Assembly: GCA_023374025.1 (NCBI GenBank) | Contig: SIJG01000016.1 | Location: 124,001-188,000, forward strand | Direction: 5' to 3' | Source: Heterodera schachtii | Taxonomy: Eukaryota > Nematoda > Chromadorea > Rhabditida > Heteroderidae | DNA length: 64,000 nt | Part shown: one piece after another, positions 46,160-58,908 of the stretch | How positions within the stretch are numbered: position 1 is the stretch's first letter | How the letters are laid out: each line of letters starts with the position of its first letter | Translations under genes and position numbers: made by a program | The notes under the pieces: generated by a model | Database searches by the model: none | What the model saw: only the letters and a program-made list of their open reading frames with translations | What the model was told of the DNA's origin: nothing

Positions 46160-48710
46160 TAGGTTTGAATTCGAGCACGTGCATTTTTCTTATTTTTTCA
46201 CCGAATCGGGGTTTATGAGTAAAGGGAAGTTCGGCTGTGCTGATAGAGCAAAAATAATCCTCCTAAGCCCCCCCCCCCCCCCCCCCCGCCTCGTGCGATC
46301 GACTCCCCCCTGTGATCGGCGACGTGATGCCCTTTCACAGCTATGATTGATAACTCTCTCCTGTACTTACTGAATTGAGATCCATGGTTAATGGAGAGTT
46401 TGTCGTTCGACCATAACATTTGCCAAACAATGAAGGAATACACGTGAAAAAGAAGAACACAAGGGGGGAAAGGGCAAGCATTGGCTGTGTATCTGCACGA
46501 CAATTGAAAAGAAATAAGCACTATATTTTTGAAATTAAAAAGTGATTTTCTCCCTTTTCATTGATGTGCTACATCAATTGGGGAAGTGAGAAGGAATGTG
46601 ATGAATCAGTGGCGAAATCAGTGACGGACACACAATTCTTTATTTCTGTGCGAAATATATTTATGCTAATGAGCTTATTTGTGTAGTAGAAGCATTTTGT
46701 AATTGAAAAAATATTGAAATAGTTAGGACGGGTTGAGTACGAACCGTTATCAGAACAGGGATTTGCCAGGGCAAGAAGCCTGGACCGGGAACTCGGAGGA
46801 CCAACTGGGAAAAAACAACTTAATTAAATTTAATTAATTTTTTCAAGTAAAAAATTAATTGTTTTCATTTTTTATAAAAGACACAAGCCGAAGCAATACA
46901 AAATATACAAATAGCCAAAAGTAATTAATGAGATTTTTTGCCCATTTAATTCATTTTACAATTTCTTATCCAACACAAATGTTATGCTCAACGCTTCAAA
47001 ATTTCTATACCATCTTTTTTGACGCATTTTTAAATAAATCTTTTTTGTGAATGAGAGAGACATATGAGATAAAAGAAGTTGAGGGAAAGAGAAGGAAGAT
47101 AGAAAAGTAAGGTGAGAGCGAATAAGAGGAAAAGAGAAAGTGAATGAGAAGATGAGAAAGTGAAAAGACAGAAACATAGAGAGAATGAGAAAAAATATCA
47201 GAATGAAAAAATAGAATAAAGAAAAAGGATGATAAAGGGTGAAGAGAAAGGAGACTGGGAAGGTGAATAATTTCAATTATTAACATTTTTATCAATTTAA
47301 ATACTGATGTGCCATTTTCACCCAGCTCAGTTGCCCCAGTGCTTAAATGACAACGATTCCTCTTTTTTCTTTGATTTTTAGACCTTAACTCTCTAGGGCT
47401 TTAGAACGAAGTTTAATTGTCTGGAATTAATCGTTTGAAAAGGTTAGAAATTTTCATTTTGTCCATTTTTTCGATTTAAGAAAATTGCATTTCATAAAGA
47501 AAACGCAGTTTTAAGCCAAAGGAGTTTAAAAGCAATGCCTACAGATCCTAAGGTCGATTTCCCGTGTTTTTGTATGAGTCATTAAATCCAAATTAATATT
47601 TTTACAATAGAGGAGCCAATAAAAAAGTATACGCACATGGTCCATTTCAAAGCCGTAAATTTATTAAAACAGTTTGAAATCACATGTGAGATTTCATGGC
47701 CGCAGATAACCATTTTCTTAATTACAGAATTCGAATATAAATCTTTTTTTATTAGGAAAAGGAACCATTATTTGATAACAATATGATTTGCTTAAAAAAC
47801 ACTTTTTTGTTGTTGTAATAAATACACAATAATTAAATTATTCACTTATATTATCCATAACAGACAAAACTGTTCTGCTGCTGCTTTCCACGCACACCGA
47901 AAAAAGTGCGGTAAGCAAGAAGCTCAGAGGGATACACCTTTAAAATTATTTTGCCTTTTTAATTTTTAATTTATAATTTTTTTTATTTTTTAATAATTAT
48001 TTGGCTTTTAACTTGATCACTTGCACTTTATGTACTTCGTTTAAACACGGTCGGCAGGAATTAAGTTACAGACCCGAGACTGAAGTGTCAATTTACCCCT
48101 CGGAATTTAACCGTCCAGTGTCTAATCTCTCTTCTTTCTTCCTCTCTCTCTCAACTGTCTCTTTTTCTCCCTTCATTCACTCCCCATTTCTCTCTCCTTT
48201 TTTCTTTCTATCTGCCATCTCCTCATGCTCCTCTTCTCTCTCGCTCTATCTCTCCGCTGTCTTTTTCTCCTTTCACTCACTCCCCGTTTCTCTCTCCTTC
48301 ATTCATCTGCCTTTCTCAATTCTCGTTCTCCCCCTCTTTCGTTTTCGTCTCGCTCTCTCCCTCTCTATCCGCTCCCTCTCTCTCTCTTTCTCTCCCATTA
48401 TTTCCCCCTCTCATTTCTTTTTCTCTCTCTTCTTCCCATCTGCTCTCCCTCTTTCTCACATTCTCTTCCGCACCCTTCATCTCTTCCTGTCCCTTTTCCT
48501 CTCGCGTCTCCTTTCTCCAGTTATTATATCTCTTTCTCTCTCCGCTTTCTTTTTCTCCTTTCACTCACTCCGCTGTCTCTTTTTCTCCTTTCACTCTAAC
48601 TCCTTTTCTCTCTCTTTCCTCTCCTCGTATTCCACCTCTTTCACTTTCGTTTCGCCCTCTCCACCTCCCTCTCTCTCTCTCTCTCTTTCCCTCCCACTCT
48701 TTTCCCCTCT
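46160..48710. repeat. Spacer of the inverted duplication
   Basis: Holds a 22-base C run (46266-46287), a third, diverged copy of the inner arm sequence at about 46500-47010 (same orientation as 48930-49400, sharing GATGTGCTACATCAATTGGGG and AAGCATTTTGTAATTG), an AG-rich stretch (47040-47270), and the start of a long CT-rich tract. No gene is supported. Confidence 0.7.
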
Positions 48711-48770
48711 CATTTCTTTTGCTTCCTCTCTTCCTCCCATCTCCTCTCCCTCTTTTCTCATTCTCTTCGC
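48120..48770. repeat. Polypyrimidine (CT-rich) tract
   Basis: About 650 bases almost free of purines, with many CTCTCT and TTTCTC words and a (CT)n run near 48670-48690. A long open frame through it (Ser/Leu/Phe/Pro only) is a composition artefact. It crosses the inner boundary of the right arm. Confidence 0.85.
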
Positions 48771-51700
48771 ACCTGCCCACATTGCTGGGCATTTGGCACA
48801 ACTCTTTGATGGCCCTGTAGACGAACATGCACAGAGTCGTGTGTTTGACTTGTCACAGTTTGGTGATGCCAAAACAAATACACCAATTTGAATTTAGATT
48901 TTGTTCTACACGACACGACAATTAAAAAGAAAAAGAAATATATTTTGGAATAAAAAAGTGATTTTCTCACTTTCCATTGATGTACTACATCAATTGGGGA
49001 AGTGAGAAGGAATGTGATGAATCAGCTGAGAAATCAGCGAAGGACACATGTTTTTTGTGCGAAAATATTTATGCTAATGAACTTATTTGTGGTATTAGAA
49101 GCATTTTGTAATTGAAAAAAGATTGAAATAGCTAGGACGGATTGGGTAAGAACCGTTGTCAGAACCGGGAATTGCCGGGACCACAAGCATGGACCAGGAA
49201 CTGGGAACAACTGGGAAAAAACTTAAATTAAATTATTTTTTTCAAGTAAATAAATTAAACTTTCCTATTGCTTTCATTTTATTAATAAAAAACGCGAATT
49301 AAAGCAAAAAACAAATCAAAAATTTCCCATTTAATTCCAGTTATTAATTTCCCATCCAACACAACTGGCATGGTCAGCGCTCGTAATTTCTATACTATCT
49401 TGGTGAAGGTTTTTAATTCATATAAATCAATATTTGGGGCGTTTTTTAACTATTTTGCGTTTTAATCCATATTTCGACCATTTTGGCAAATTTTCACAAG
49501 AAAATTGTGAATTAAATCCATTTTTGGCAGTTTTTAGTGTTTAAAGCCTGTTTACGCAAATATTAAATATAAAATATTTTTTGGAATTTTTGAGGACCTT
49601 ATGTTTTGGCAGTTTTTAGTCCATTTTTGAGATTTTTAGTACATATTTCGAGCTTATTTAGTCCATATTTAGTGTTTTTAATCCATATAATTAGTACCTA
49701 TTAATAATTTTAGTAAATTAATTAGTCTAACTCGCTGTTTCTGTTTTTTCAAAATTCATAGTGGAAAATGACAGAGGAATTGGACTCCAGAAAGATCGAA
49801 TGTTTAGGGAAAACGGTATTTTTCGGTTTGCGGCCTAGATTTTAATTTTAAATCAAAGAACGCGTTGTGTAAAAACTATAGCGCCAAATCCTAGTTAGGG
49901 CATTATCGATGAATAACACCTTTTTTGGGGAGAAAAGTTGCAGTAGCAAATTCATTAGATGATTTTTTATGAAAGCATTATAGAATTACGGGCCATTTTT
50001 TAAGAAAGGGAAGGGAACCAAGAATGCGGAGTAAAAAGCCAAGGTATGGACATTCTGCGTTAATTGATTCTAACCGAGTGGTAAAGTGGGAAAGCTAATG
50101 TCCTTTCGTTATTTATGCCATGGGAATGAATATTTTTGCAATTCGGCGCGTCCTTTGTTGATTTTAAAAAATTCAAAATAAAAACATTTATATAAATTAA
50201 AACTACAGATAAAAATAAACAAATAAATAGATTTTAAACGTTAATAAAAAAAATAATTAAAAATAAATATTAGGAAAAAAGTAATTAAATTTTTATAAAA
50301 AAAACAAATATTTATATTAAACAAATAATTTTAAAAAAATAAAAAATAGCTTTAACCTTTAATTTAAAAAAATCAATTTGGTTTTGTACGTTTTTTAATA
50401 TGAATTTTTTTTTGACATACAAAATTTAAAAATACAAAAAAATGAGAAAATAGTGCCGATTAGAAAATACTAGTTTTAATATTAATTTTAAAGTTATTGG
50501 AAGAGAGAGAGAGAAAGAGAGAATGCGTCATAGAGAAGAGAGGGGAGAGAGAACGGGAGACAAATAAAGAGGAAAATAATAAAGGAAAGTGACAAAGAAA
50601 GGAAAAAGAGTGAGATAGAAATGAGAGAGAGAGAGAGAGAGAGTCCTACTATTCAGAGCATGGAGAAGCCAGAAAAAATGTATTTTAAAGGAAAAAAAGA
50701 AACGACGAGATAGAAAGAAGTACAGAGGCTTTTCACTACACTCATTAGGAAGTTGGGTACTTTCCGTTTGGCCCTACACCACAAATTTTCAAAAATGTCA
50801 ATAAAGGGCGTGCTGAAGACGATTTAACCATTCCCATTGCATCAATTAGCGGAGAGATAATGGTCCTCCCTTTCCCCGTTTTGCGCATAAATTATAAAAT
50901 GTGAAAGCGCCCCTATTCCTTTTTATTTTACTGCTTAGCTTCATTTTTAAACCGAAAATGGCCCTCAATTTTATATCCTTATTCCAAAATGAATTGTTAA
51001 ACTTTATTTTTTTTATCAATCTCAATTTTCCGAATTAACTTTATTGTTAAATGAATAAAAATTAAAAATAACGGAAACAAAATGGAAAAAAAGTCATGAG
51101 TTTATCGAAATGGTAGCAACTGATCATTATTATTCCTCCGCAGAGAGCGGAACGATAAAATTTGAATTTGGGCCCAAAGTTTGCCTCAATTTCGTCTTTC
51201 CATTCATACAGAGAAACAAATGGAAACAAATTATCAAAATCAGCAGAAAAGTCCGAGTCCAAAGTGTATTTGAATTCTTAAAATATTTATAAAATTCAAT
51301 TTTTTATTTTTCTAACCCAAAAGTTGTCCATTTTTCGTGAAAAATATTTGACGAGTGCCAAAGTCAATGCCAATTCTAACAACATCACCAACAGAAAATG
51401 TGGCAGCGGCACGCATACCTGCGCAAAGGGGGGGGGGTGGGGGATGGATCATGACGTCAGAGAGAAAAAGTGAATAAAAAGAGGAAAAAAGGAGGAAAAC
51501 GGAGAGAAAAAAGGGGAAAAAGGAGGAAAAAGAGGAAAAAAGGGGAAAAAAGAGAAAAAATGAAAAAAAAGAAGAAAAAAAGTAGAGAAAACTGACAGTC
51601 CGTAAGCAAATTTTATTTTTTGGCGATTGTGATTGTTCGACAAAATTTAAAAAAATGAATGGGATTTACAGCATTTAAATTGCTTAATAATTAACTTTAA

Positions 51701-54307
51701 TATATCAGTCTATAGAAATAATTTTTTTAATTTTTGTAAATGTTTATTCATTATTTAAAAAAAATATATAAAATTATTTTTTTTTAATTTTCTTCAATTT
51801 AAATTCATTTTTCACATTATTTTATATAAAATCTTGCATTATTTTAAACCTCCCCCCATGGGGGTCTAAAGTCGGACTTAAGACCCCCTCACTAACCCTC
51901 CTTTTGCTGAGGATTGTCATCACCCTTCCGTGATCCATTGACACAAAAGTTGCCATAGCTTGAAAAAGTGTAAGTGCCAGTGCGGTCCTGAATTATTTCG
52001 CCCAACGGCGTCGGCTGTTTGACGGCAAAACCGAAGAAAACGGTGCTGAAATGGCAAAAAAGTAAAAATTATTTGTTATTTTTTTATTAAATATTTATTT
52101 ATTTTTATTAATTTAAATCACTTACCTTTTCATATTTACGACCGAAATTTCATAGTAAAAAGTGTTGAAAAATTCGGCGGCGGCGTAACGAATCGAATAT
52201 TTGGCGAACACAGAACGAAATTCTTGGAGCAAATAAATGTATAAATAAACATGGCTGGGATTCGTACTTGGTTGCCAGCCTGTTTGTACAATGTAAGATG
52301 CCGTCAATTTTTTGTCACCACAGATTTTGATGTCATTGTGACAAGCATTCGAATCCCAATGATTTTAATGTTTTGGGATTGAAATTTTCTAAAATTTAAA
52401 TAATTTTTTAATTAAATAATTAGGAAATTTACAAATAATAAATTAACCCTTTTTAATATTTCCCCTCCCCCATTTTGACCACCTTCTGCTGTTTCTCCAA
52501 TTCAAAGATCCTTTCTAAAATTGCCTTCTGATTATTTTGCAATTGTGTTGATTGCTGATCAACAGTAACTTAAATTCGGGAAGAAAATTTATTCTTTTCA
52601 AATTTAAAAATAAAATAAATTATGCTTAATTATCAAATTAATTTTCTTTACCGTATTTTTCCTTTTCCATTTTTGCCAACTTTGAATACAACAACAAAAT
52701 TTGTTCCATCGTCAGCTTTTGTTTTGATAATTCTGCTTGAAGTAGCCTCTTAAAAATTATATTTATGGTGCAAATTAAAAAAAAGACTTTTAAAAAATTA
52801 AAATATTTTTGAAAAAACTCGGGTTTTCGAGTCGAAGTCCCTTAATTAAGCACAAATGTTTCGTTTCTCGCATTCCATTTTCATTTTGGCAAAGCTTCGA
52901 CAAATTTCCTATAAATTAATAATTAAAATTTATTTCCGTTTTTTTTGTTGCGTTCTTCCACTTCGATCTGTTTTTGATCACTGAATGATTCTGGGTTGTC
53001 CAGTTTTTTACCAATAAGCGAACCATCATAACAATTCTCCCCTAAAAATTTAGAACTTTTTTTAGGGAATAAAAAGAAATTCTCAATTTTTCGTTCGGAC
53101 ATTTTAATAAAAATCGCAGCAAAAAGTCATAATTTATATTAAAAATTAGCTTCAAAGTGAAAAGAAATTACAATTTTGGTACATTTTTTAATAAATTATC
53201 CAAAAATATGTACAAATAAAATTCAATGTCCTTAAAATGACATTAATATTTTTTACACTTTGTTTGAAAGCTTTTAAATGCATTATTATTTTAATTGGGT
53301 TTTTTACTTTTTGGAATTTTTATGTTTTTTTATTATAAAAGACTTCAACTGTCTAAGCCCGAACCCATGGTCGGTAGTTTCGAAATTCTGACCCCCAGAT
53401 TTTTGTTACTATTTGGCTATTTTTCCATGACTTTTTTGAATTTTCTCGTGACTTTCATTCCTAATATTATTATTATAAATACCATCTAAAATGAATAAAA
53501 ACAGAGAAAGAAAAATTGCATCTATCATAATTCTCAAAAATTAATTTCTTCAAACTCCGTGAATTTTTGTAACTAATAAATCCTCACCATAATTATATTA
53601 ATTTTTATTTTTGTTCCCCCATTTCTTTGCCAATTATTCTTTTCTTACCCCTTTCTGCTGGTGTGAAAATGCTGCTGTTTGACAAATTGGTAGAACTTGA
53701 CATTTATTTATTTTTTCAAAAATTTTCTGAAACATTTAATTGTTTTTTTTTTAAATTTTTTTTATGAGTATTAATGAGGGTGTGCATTTTGAGTGCTGCT
53801 GATTTGAGTTCCAATATTTGTTTATAGGGTCGAAACAAAAAAATGAAAGGCAAAATAATGACCCAAAAAGTGGAAAGAACTGAAGATGGGCAAAGTATTA
53901 TGACATAGAATATTTGAATTTATTATTTACCAAATTTTTTAAATATTTAATTATTTTTAAATGCTCTTAATGTTCATTTAATCATATGATTTCATTAGCG
54001 CCAATAAGAGTGAATCCAAGCTGGCCTTTAATCCAGGACTTTTGTTCTTATTTATAAGAATGTTCTGATTTTGGGGTAGCGGCGAAAATTATGCTGATTT
54101 CTTAAATATACTTATAATTTTGAAATTTTATGGCATAATCTCACTATTTTATCAAAAGATTTAAAGCATTGATAAAGAATTTGATATATTTTTGAACGAA
54201 TAAATTGTCATAATAACATATTAGAAATGTTGTAAAATGTTCTTATTTTTGAGTCTAAAATCTTATTTTTCGGGCTTGGTGTTCATGGTGGAAGCCCTGG
54301 TTTAAAA
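48711..54307 (-). repeat. Right arm of the inverted duplication
   Basis: Reverse complement of 40562-46159. It ends outward at GAAGCCCTGGTTTAAAA; the sequence beyond (TACATGGAAAGGGGGAGG) has no counterpart beside the left arm, where the hAT transposase lies. Confidence 0.95.
51061..53705 (-). CDS. SPRY-domain gene, second copy
   Basis: Mirror image of the gene at 41165-43809 with the same exon order, coiled coil, SPRY motifs and the same TAA before the conserved Trp (about 52367-52369), which shows the stop predates the duplication. Differences noted by eye are few: AAC for AAT near the end of exon 2, GAAAACCCGAG for GAAAACGCGAG in exon 3, and tract lengths in the intron before exon 8. As with the first copy there is no signal peptide. 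The adjacent promoter region (to 54300) is also duplicated, so both would share regulation. Confidence 0.85.
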
Positions 54308-55080
54308 TACATGGAAAGGGGGAGGGGGCTTAACCGAAATTTTGCGAGCCCATCTCAACATCGAATTTGACCACCATTTTTTGCGGTGCTCTTTTTCAAA
54401 AAACTTTTTGGGAACAGAAGGGGGAGGGGTGGGCGACGGTGCTGTTAGGAGCCGCGAGTGAAATTTTTTTTGAAAATTTGCAATTTGTTAACGGATTTTC
54501 CCTAAAAAATATCTTTTTTTGCAATTTAGGGACAATTTTTGCAAAAAAAAATTGGAGTTTTGGGGGGCCGGCGGTGCCGATAGGCGCAGCCGAAAAGTTT
54601 TTCGGAATTTTTAATTAATTTATTAAGAAAATTGTTTAAAATTCATAATTGTGCTGGCGAAAATAATAAAGAATAAGATTTTTTGGAATATTTATGCAAA
54701 TACCCTTGGTTTTTCCAATTTTTAACACATATTTTAGCACATATTTTGGCATTTTTTGGGTAATTTAGCACATAATCAGTATTTTTTAGAACATATTTTA
54801 TTACATATTTCAGGATTTTTACCATATAAAAATCCCAGCTCTACTTATAATCGGTGTCGAGCATATTTTAAATAAATTAAGAAAATCTTTTTATAGAGGT
54901 TCAAGATTATCCAAAGATTTTTAAAGATTTTTCTAAAGATTTAACTGATTATCTTGCGATTACTATCAAGGTTTTCAAGGTAAAACAAAGCAGCGCTTGT
55001 TCTGCACTCTCATCTTAGCACCATCCATTTTCTTCGCAATATTTATAAAAATTTATTAAAAAAAGAAAAAGACAAAATAG
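54308..55080. other. Spacer with dispersed repeats
   Basis: GGCGGTGCCGATAGGCGC (54569-54593) is one more copy of the hairpin repeat in the opposite sense, and 54650-54830 is a copy of the GCACATATTTTGG repeat from 18000-18260. No gene is supported. Confidence 0.55.
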
Positions 55081-55082
55081 TA

Positions 55083-55335
55083 AAATGGACCAGCACCATT
55101 GTCGACACCCACGCCCGAGGGTGGTCGGTGCCAAACAGAGGTGCCGGGAAAAAGAAAAAGACAAACAAGTAACCGCCCGGACGGTGTGAATGAATACAAA
55201 TGTAAATACATACAACCGCATCCGGGTGCGGAGGGAGAACAAATGGGATATGGGAACAATCGGAAATACAAAATGGACCAGCACCACTGTTCGACACCCA
55301 CGCCCGAGGGTAGTCGGTGCCAAACAGCGGTGCCA
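55083..55335. repeat. Pair of 67-base direct repeats, GC-rich
   Basis: AAAATGGACCAGCACCA to CGGTGCCAAACAG(A/C)GGTGCC occurs at about 55083-55149 and again at 55268-55335, with GACACCCACGCCCGAGGGT in each. Frames stay open on both strands across the pair, so coding could not be decided. The following 55336-55500 is also GC-richer and open (Ser/Pro-rich on plus) without clear splice sites. Confidence 0.6.
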
Positions 55336-55789
55336 GGATAACCCCCGCCCCAACAATTCACAAATAATAACCCCCGCTCCAGTATCATCTTCAGGGCCTT
55401 CGTCACCGTTGTCCGCCTGGCCTCCTGCATTGAATACGTTCGCATTTTCAAGTGCGATTCTCTCACTTTCAGGTGGACCCCCGAAGACCCTAAAAAAGCA
55501 AAGAATTTTTAGACTAAGAGTAAGAGGGACAGAAACCCCTATGGAATGACTTATTTGAATTTTTCAAAAAAATACGGCAAAAATAGGGAAAGTTGAGATT
55601 TTCAGGGAAGATATATTTGCATTTGATAGTAAATTAATTCAAAAATTTTAAACTTTGCATGAGTAAATTTGAAAAATTAATAATTGATTTTATCCATTCT
55701 TTTAATTCCAAGGACCAATTTTTTCGAATGATACCAAGATTGTGAGATTTTGTTTAGAAAAAAGTTATATCCAAAGACTTGGCATAAAG

Positions 55790-55962
55790 GTTGAGCAGCG
55801 AGAGAGGAGAAAGAAAAGAAAGAAGAGACACGGAGAAAAGAGGGATAAAGATAAAGTGAGAGAGAAAGGAGCGAGAGAGAGAGAGAAAGAGAGCGAGAAA
55901 AAGAATGAGAAAGAGAGCGAGAAAAAGAAAGAGAGAGAGAGAGAAAGAAAGAGAGACTGATT
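55790..55962. repeat. AG-rich tract
   Basis: Polypurine stretch of GAGAGAGA and AAAGAAAGAG; open Arg/Glu/Lys frames are artefacts. Confidence 0.75.
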
Positions 55963-56016
55963 CTTAATTATTTAGTGTATTTTTCAATTTTTTCCCCAAT
56001 TCAATTAAATGGTAAT

Positions 56017-57708
56017 TTACTTTCGCATGAATGGCCTGTAGACGACCCTCTTGTGGTAAAGTTCGATGGCCACCTGTGTGATTAATGTATTTAAAAGGAA
56101 TGATAAAATTATTTTTATCATTAGTCATAAGTAGAGACCGGATTTTTCAGCACCAAAAATGATAACAATTTAGCATCAAATAAGTAATTAAGCACGAAAT
56201 AAGCATGAAAATGGCATAAGCACAAAACCCGACAAAAGATTTTGAAATTTTTTAGGTCGATTCTTAGGGGTATATTTTTCGTTTTATTGCTGGGAGACAT
56301 TGTTTTTGTCAACATTTTACAAAAAATGCCAATTAAGCATAAAAATAAGCACCCAAATGCTAAATTAAACACAAAAATTCTCAGCCTTAAGCAGGAAATA
56401 TCAATTTAAGCAAAAATCAGCATGAAAAAGTTGTATCTAAAGCCTCGAACAAAGTTAGAAACTCGTTTTCATGCATATTAGTACGCTCAAAGTTAGCAAA
56501 AAATGCAGCAAATGCTGCAAAATCCGGTCTCTTGATTTAATATTTTTAAATAGTTTAAGCAGATATTTTACGATAAAAGCATGAAATACTTATTTTCTCA
56601 GCCGAATTTTCATTAAAAAATATTCTTTTTGATATTTAATTTTAAAAATTTTAAATGTTACACTCACCCAAAACAAGCTGATCAAATTTTCAGAATTTAT
56701 AATTTCTAGTTAAAAGATTAATTGATTATTTTTTTATATGTTTTTGTTTACCCCTATATATGGGCCTTTCAAGCACCACAAAAAATTTCAATCCACTTTA
56801 TCATTCCCGTGAATGGGTCACTTGATCACATTGTACCCGAAAAAGTGGCCAAAAAAGTCTTGGGACAAACTTGAAAAACTATTTAATAGTTTACCCAAAT
56901 CTGAAAAAATTCCTATTTATATAATTTTTGATACTGATCAAAAAAGTCTCTTACACCAACTTGATCAGATCACTCCTTTATGGTGATCAGGAAAGTCAAA
57001 AATGGCTTGAAATTGGGAAAATTTTAGAAAAAAATTCCTAGGGGGCTAGGAAAATTTCCATGGAAATTTTGAATAGGCTCATTGGAAAGAGCACAAAATT
57101 CTCTACCAAATTGCCTTTGGGATTATGGCTCTACGACGAATACCCGCAGAGCAGCATAGGGTGTCAAAATTGACTACCATAAAAATGATCAGTTTTCTAA
57201 CATTTTCCCTTGAAATACGGTAGGAATCAGTTATTTTGAATTGTCCAATTTTTCACGCTCTCTTTCTCCACGGGTATTAGTCGTAGAGCCATAATCCCAA
57301 AGGCAATTTGGTAGAGAATTTGTGCTCTTTCCAATGAGCCTATTCAAAATTTCCATGGAAATTTTCCTAGCCCCTAGGAATTTATTTCTAAAATTTTTCC
57401 AATTTCAAGCCTTTATTGGGGTAAACAAAAACAACACATAAAAAAAATAATCAACTAGTCTTTCAACTAGAAATTATAAATTCTGAAAATTTGATCAGCT
57501 TGTCCCAAGACTTTTTTTGGTGAGTGTAACATCATTAAAATTCGCACATTAATCAATTTACCTTCTCCATTTCCTTGAAGTACCGCGTCAAAACGGCCAC
57601 TGCCTTAGCGTGTGCGGCCTTAATGCAACGCCGCTTCATGTTGGCAAAACGCGCAGGTGTTCGGTGGCCGGCGGGGATTTGACGCCAGGCCTTCGACTGC
57701 CGCACGAG
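56017..57708 (-). CDS. 3' end of an unidentified gene, intron holding a MITE
   Basis: Two minus-strand exons: 57562-57708 (acceptor AATTCAG, donor GTAAAT, 49 codons, phase 0) and 56017-56073 (acceptor CACACAG, 18 codons plus TAA at 56017-56019). Joined they give a basic helical C-terminus: QSKAWRQIPAGHRTPARF, MKRRCIKAAHAKAVAVLTRY, KEMEK, then VAIELYHKRVVYRPFMRK. Both exons are far richer in G+C than their surroundings. The intron of about 1.5 kb contains the palindromic element at 56657-57531. A candidate upstream exon is at 58909-59062, but phase cannot be checked. Family unknown; the basic helices could bind nucleic acid, which is a guess. Confidence 0.6.
56657..57531. mobile_element. Long-TIR MITE, GTTACACTCACC ends
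   Basis: The left end GTTACACTCACC with CAAGCTGATCAAATTTTCAG is mirrored by CTGAAAATTTGATCAGCTTG and GGTGAGTGTAAC at the right. Further in, TTCCATGGAAATTTTGAATA, CTCTACCAAATTGCC and GATTATGGCTCTACGACG recur inverted around a centre near 57200, so most of the element is palindromic. AT flanks both ends (possible 2-bp duplication). Inside is CTTGATCAGATCACTCC, shared with the element at 58035. Confidence 0.85.
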
Positions 57709-58034
57709 CTGAATTATTTCAAAATTTTTCAACTGGGTTTAAAATTCCAGCAACTTTTATCGGTTCGCTAGTGTCCTCCCGCTTTGATTTTTTGAATTAA
57801 GAAAATTAAAAGCTTCAGAGTCTCCAACTATCCCACTAGGCCTCGGTAGTAAAATTTTTAGGGGTGTATGCTCTGTAACAAAATTATAAACTCAAGAAAT
57901 TTATGAATTTTTTCCCGAAAACCGCCCAAATTTGGCGTAACAAAATTATAAACTCAAAAGTTTGAAGACATGTAACTTTTTTTTTCTAGAGCATGAAAAA
58001 ATCTGAAAAAATTCATACTATAATCACATTTTGA

Positions 58035-58545
58035 GCTGATTAAAAATAGTCAGTTGCACCAAAGTGATCAGATCACTCCTTCAGGGTGATCTGAAAACCC
58101 TAAAATGGCTTGAAACCGGGAAATTTTCAGAAAAAAATTCCTAGGGGTTGGAAAAATTTTTTCGTGGAAGACCATTATGACGAACAGAAAGAAAACATAT
58201 TTTGCTATAAAATGCAAAAAACTGCATGTCTCTAGGACTTCTGTACGCTGAGACTCCGTTCGATGAATTTGGAAGTCGTAAAAATTACTGAATTTGCACT
58301 GTTTTCCTAAGAATTACAGAATTTTTTACGGTTCGAAATTGGACAAGTAAATTCTTAGGGTACCGAGCTCCTAGAGACATGCGATTTCTTATATTTATAG
58401 CAAATTTTGTGCTTTTCTGTCCGCTATATTCCTCTTCCACGAAAATTTTTTCCAGCCCCCTGTGAATTTTCTGAAAATTTCCCGGTTTAAGCCATTTTAG
58501 GGTTTTCAGATCACCCTGAAGGAGTGATCTGATCACTTTGAAATA
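58035..58545. mobile_element. Long palindromic element, relative of the 56.6-kb MITE
   Basis: AGTGATCAGATCACTCCTTC, CCCTAAAATGGCTTGAAACC and TTTTTCGTGGAAGACC on the left are repeated inverted on the right (GGTTTAAGCCATTTTAGGG, GGAGTGATCTGATCACTTTG). Inner words around GCATGTCTCTAGGA and TCCTAGAGACATGCG continue the palindrome to the centre. No transposase. Confidence 0.8.
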
Positions 58546-58569
58546 GCCTCTAATAACTCGAAAAGTAGC

Positions 58570-58672
58570 ATAACAACCACCAAAAAAAAAAACATGTTTT
58601 CGTGCGTTTCAGACCATAGGGAGCTCAGGAAAAAATAGGTAAAACGCTAAAAAATCGTATCCATACCGATGA
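58570..58672. mobile_element. Partial TAGGGATACG-family element
   Basis: TTTCGTGCGTTTCAGACC, GAGCTCAGGAAAAAATAGG and AAAATCGTATCC match the right end of the element at 2002-2467. The left end is missing. Confidence 0.6.
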
Positions 58673-58908
58673 CTTTTCGTTAGTTTCCGTGTGTTTAATT
58701 TAAGCAAGTTTGAACAAAAATGTGAAATTCGAAAAATTTGAATTTTCGTTTTTATTAGCTTCTAAATTAACCGGAACGGAGGTTGGATTCGTGATCAGCG
58801 ATCCCGAAAACCTTAGGAAGTATATTTTCATGACTTATAAAAAATATTTTTTTCTTGAATTCCAATCACGAAGCGGGATACGCAATTTTACTTTATGGAT
58901 TTGCTTAC

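Noticed and set aside
48001..48891. A 296-codon Ser/Leu/Phe/Pro frame
   Set aside because: It runs through a polypyrimidine tract where stops cannot occur; no splice or start support.
55015..55466. Overlapping open frames on both strands over the 67-base repeats
   Set aside because: GC-rich repeated sequence keeps several frames open; no single frame has splice or start support.
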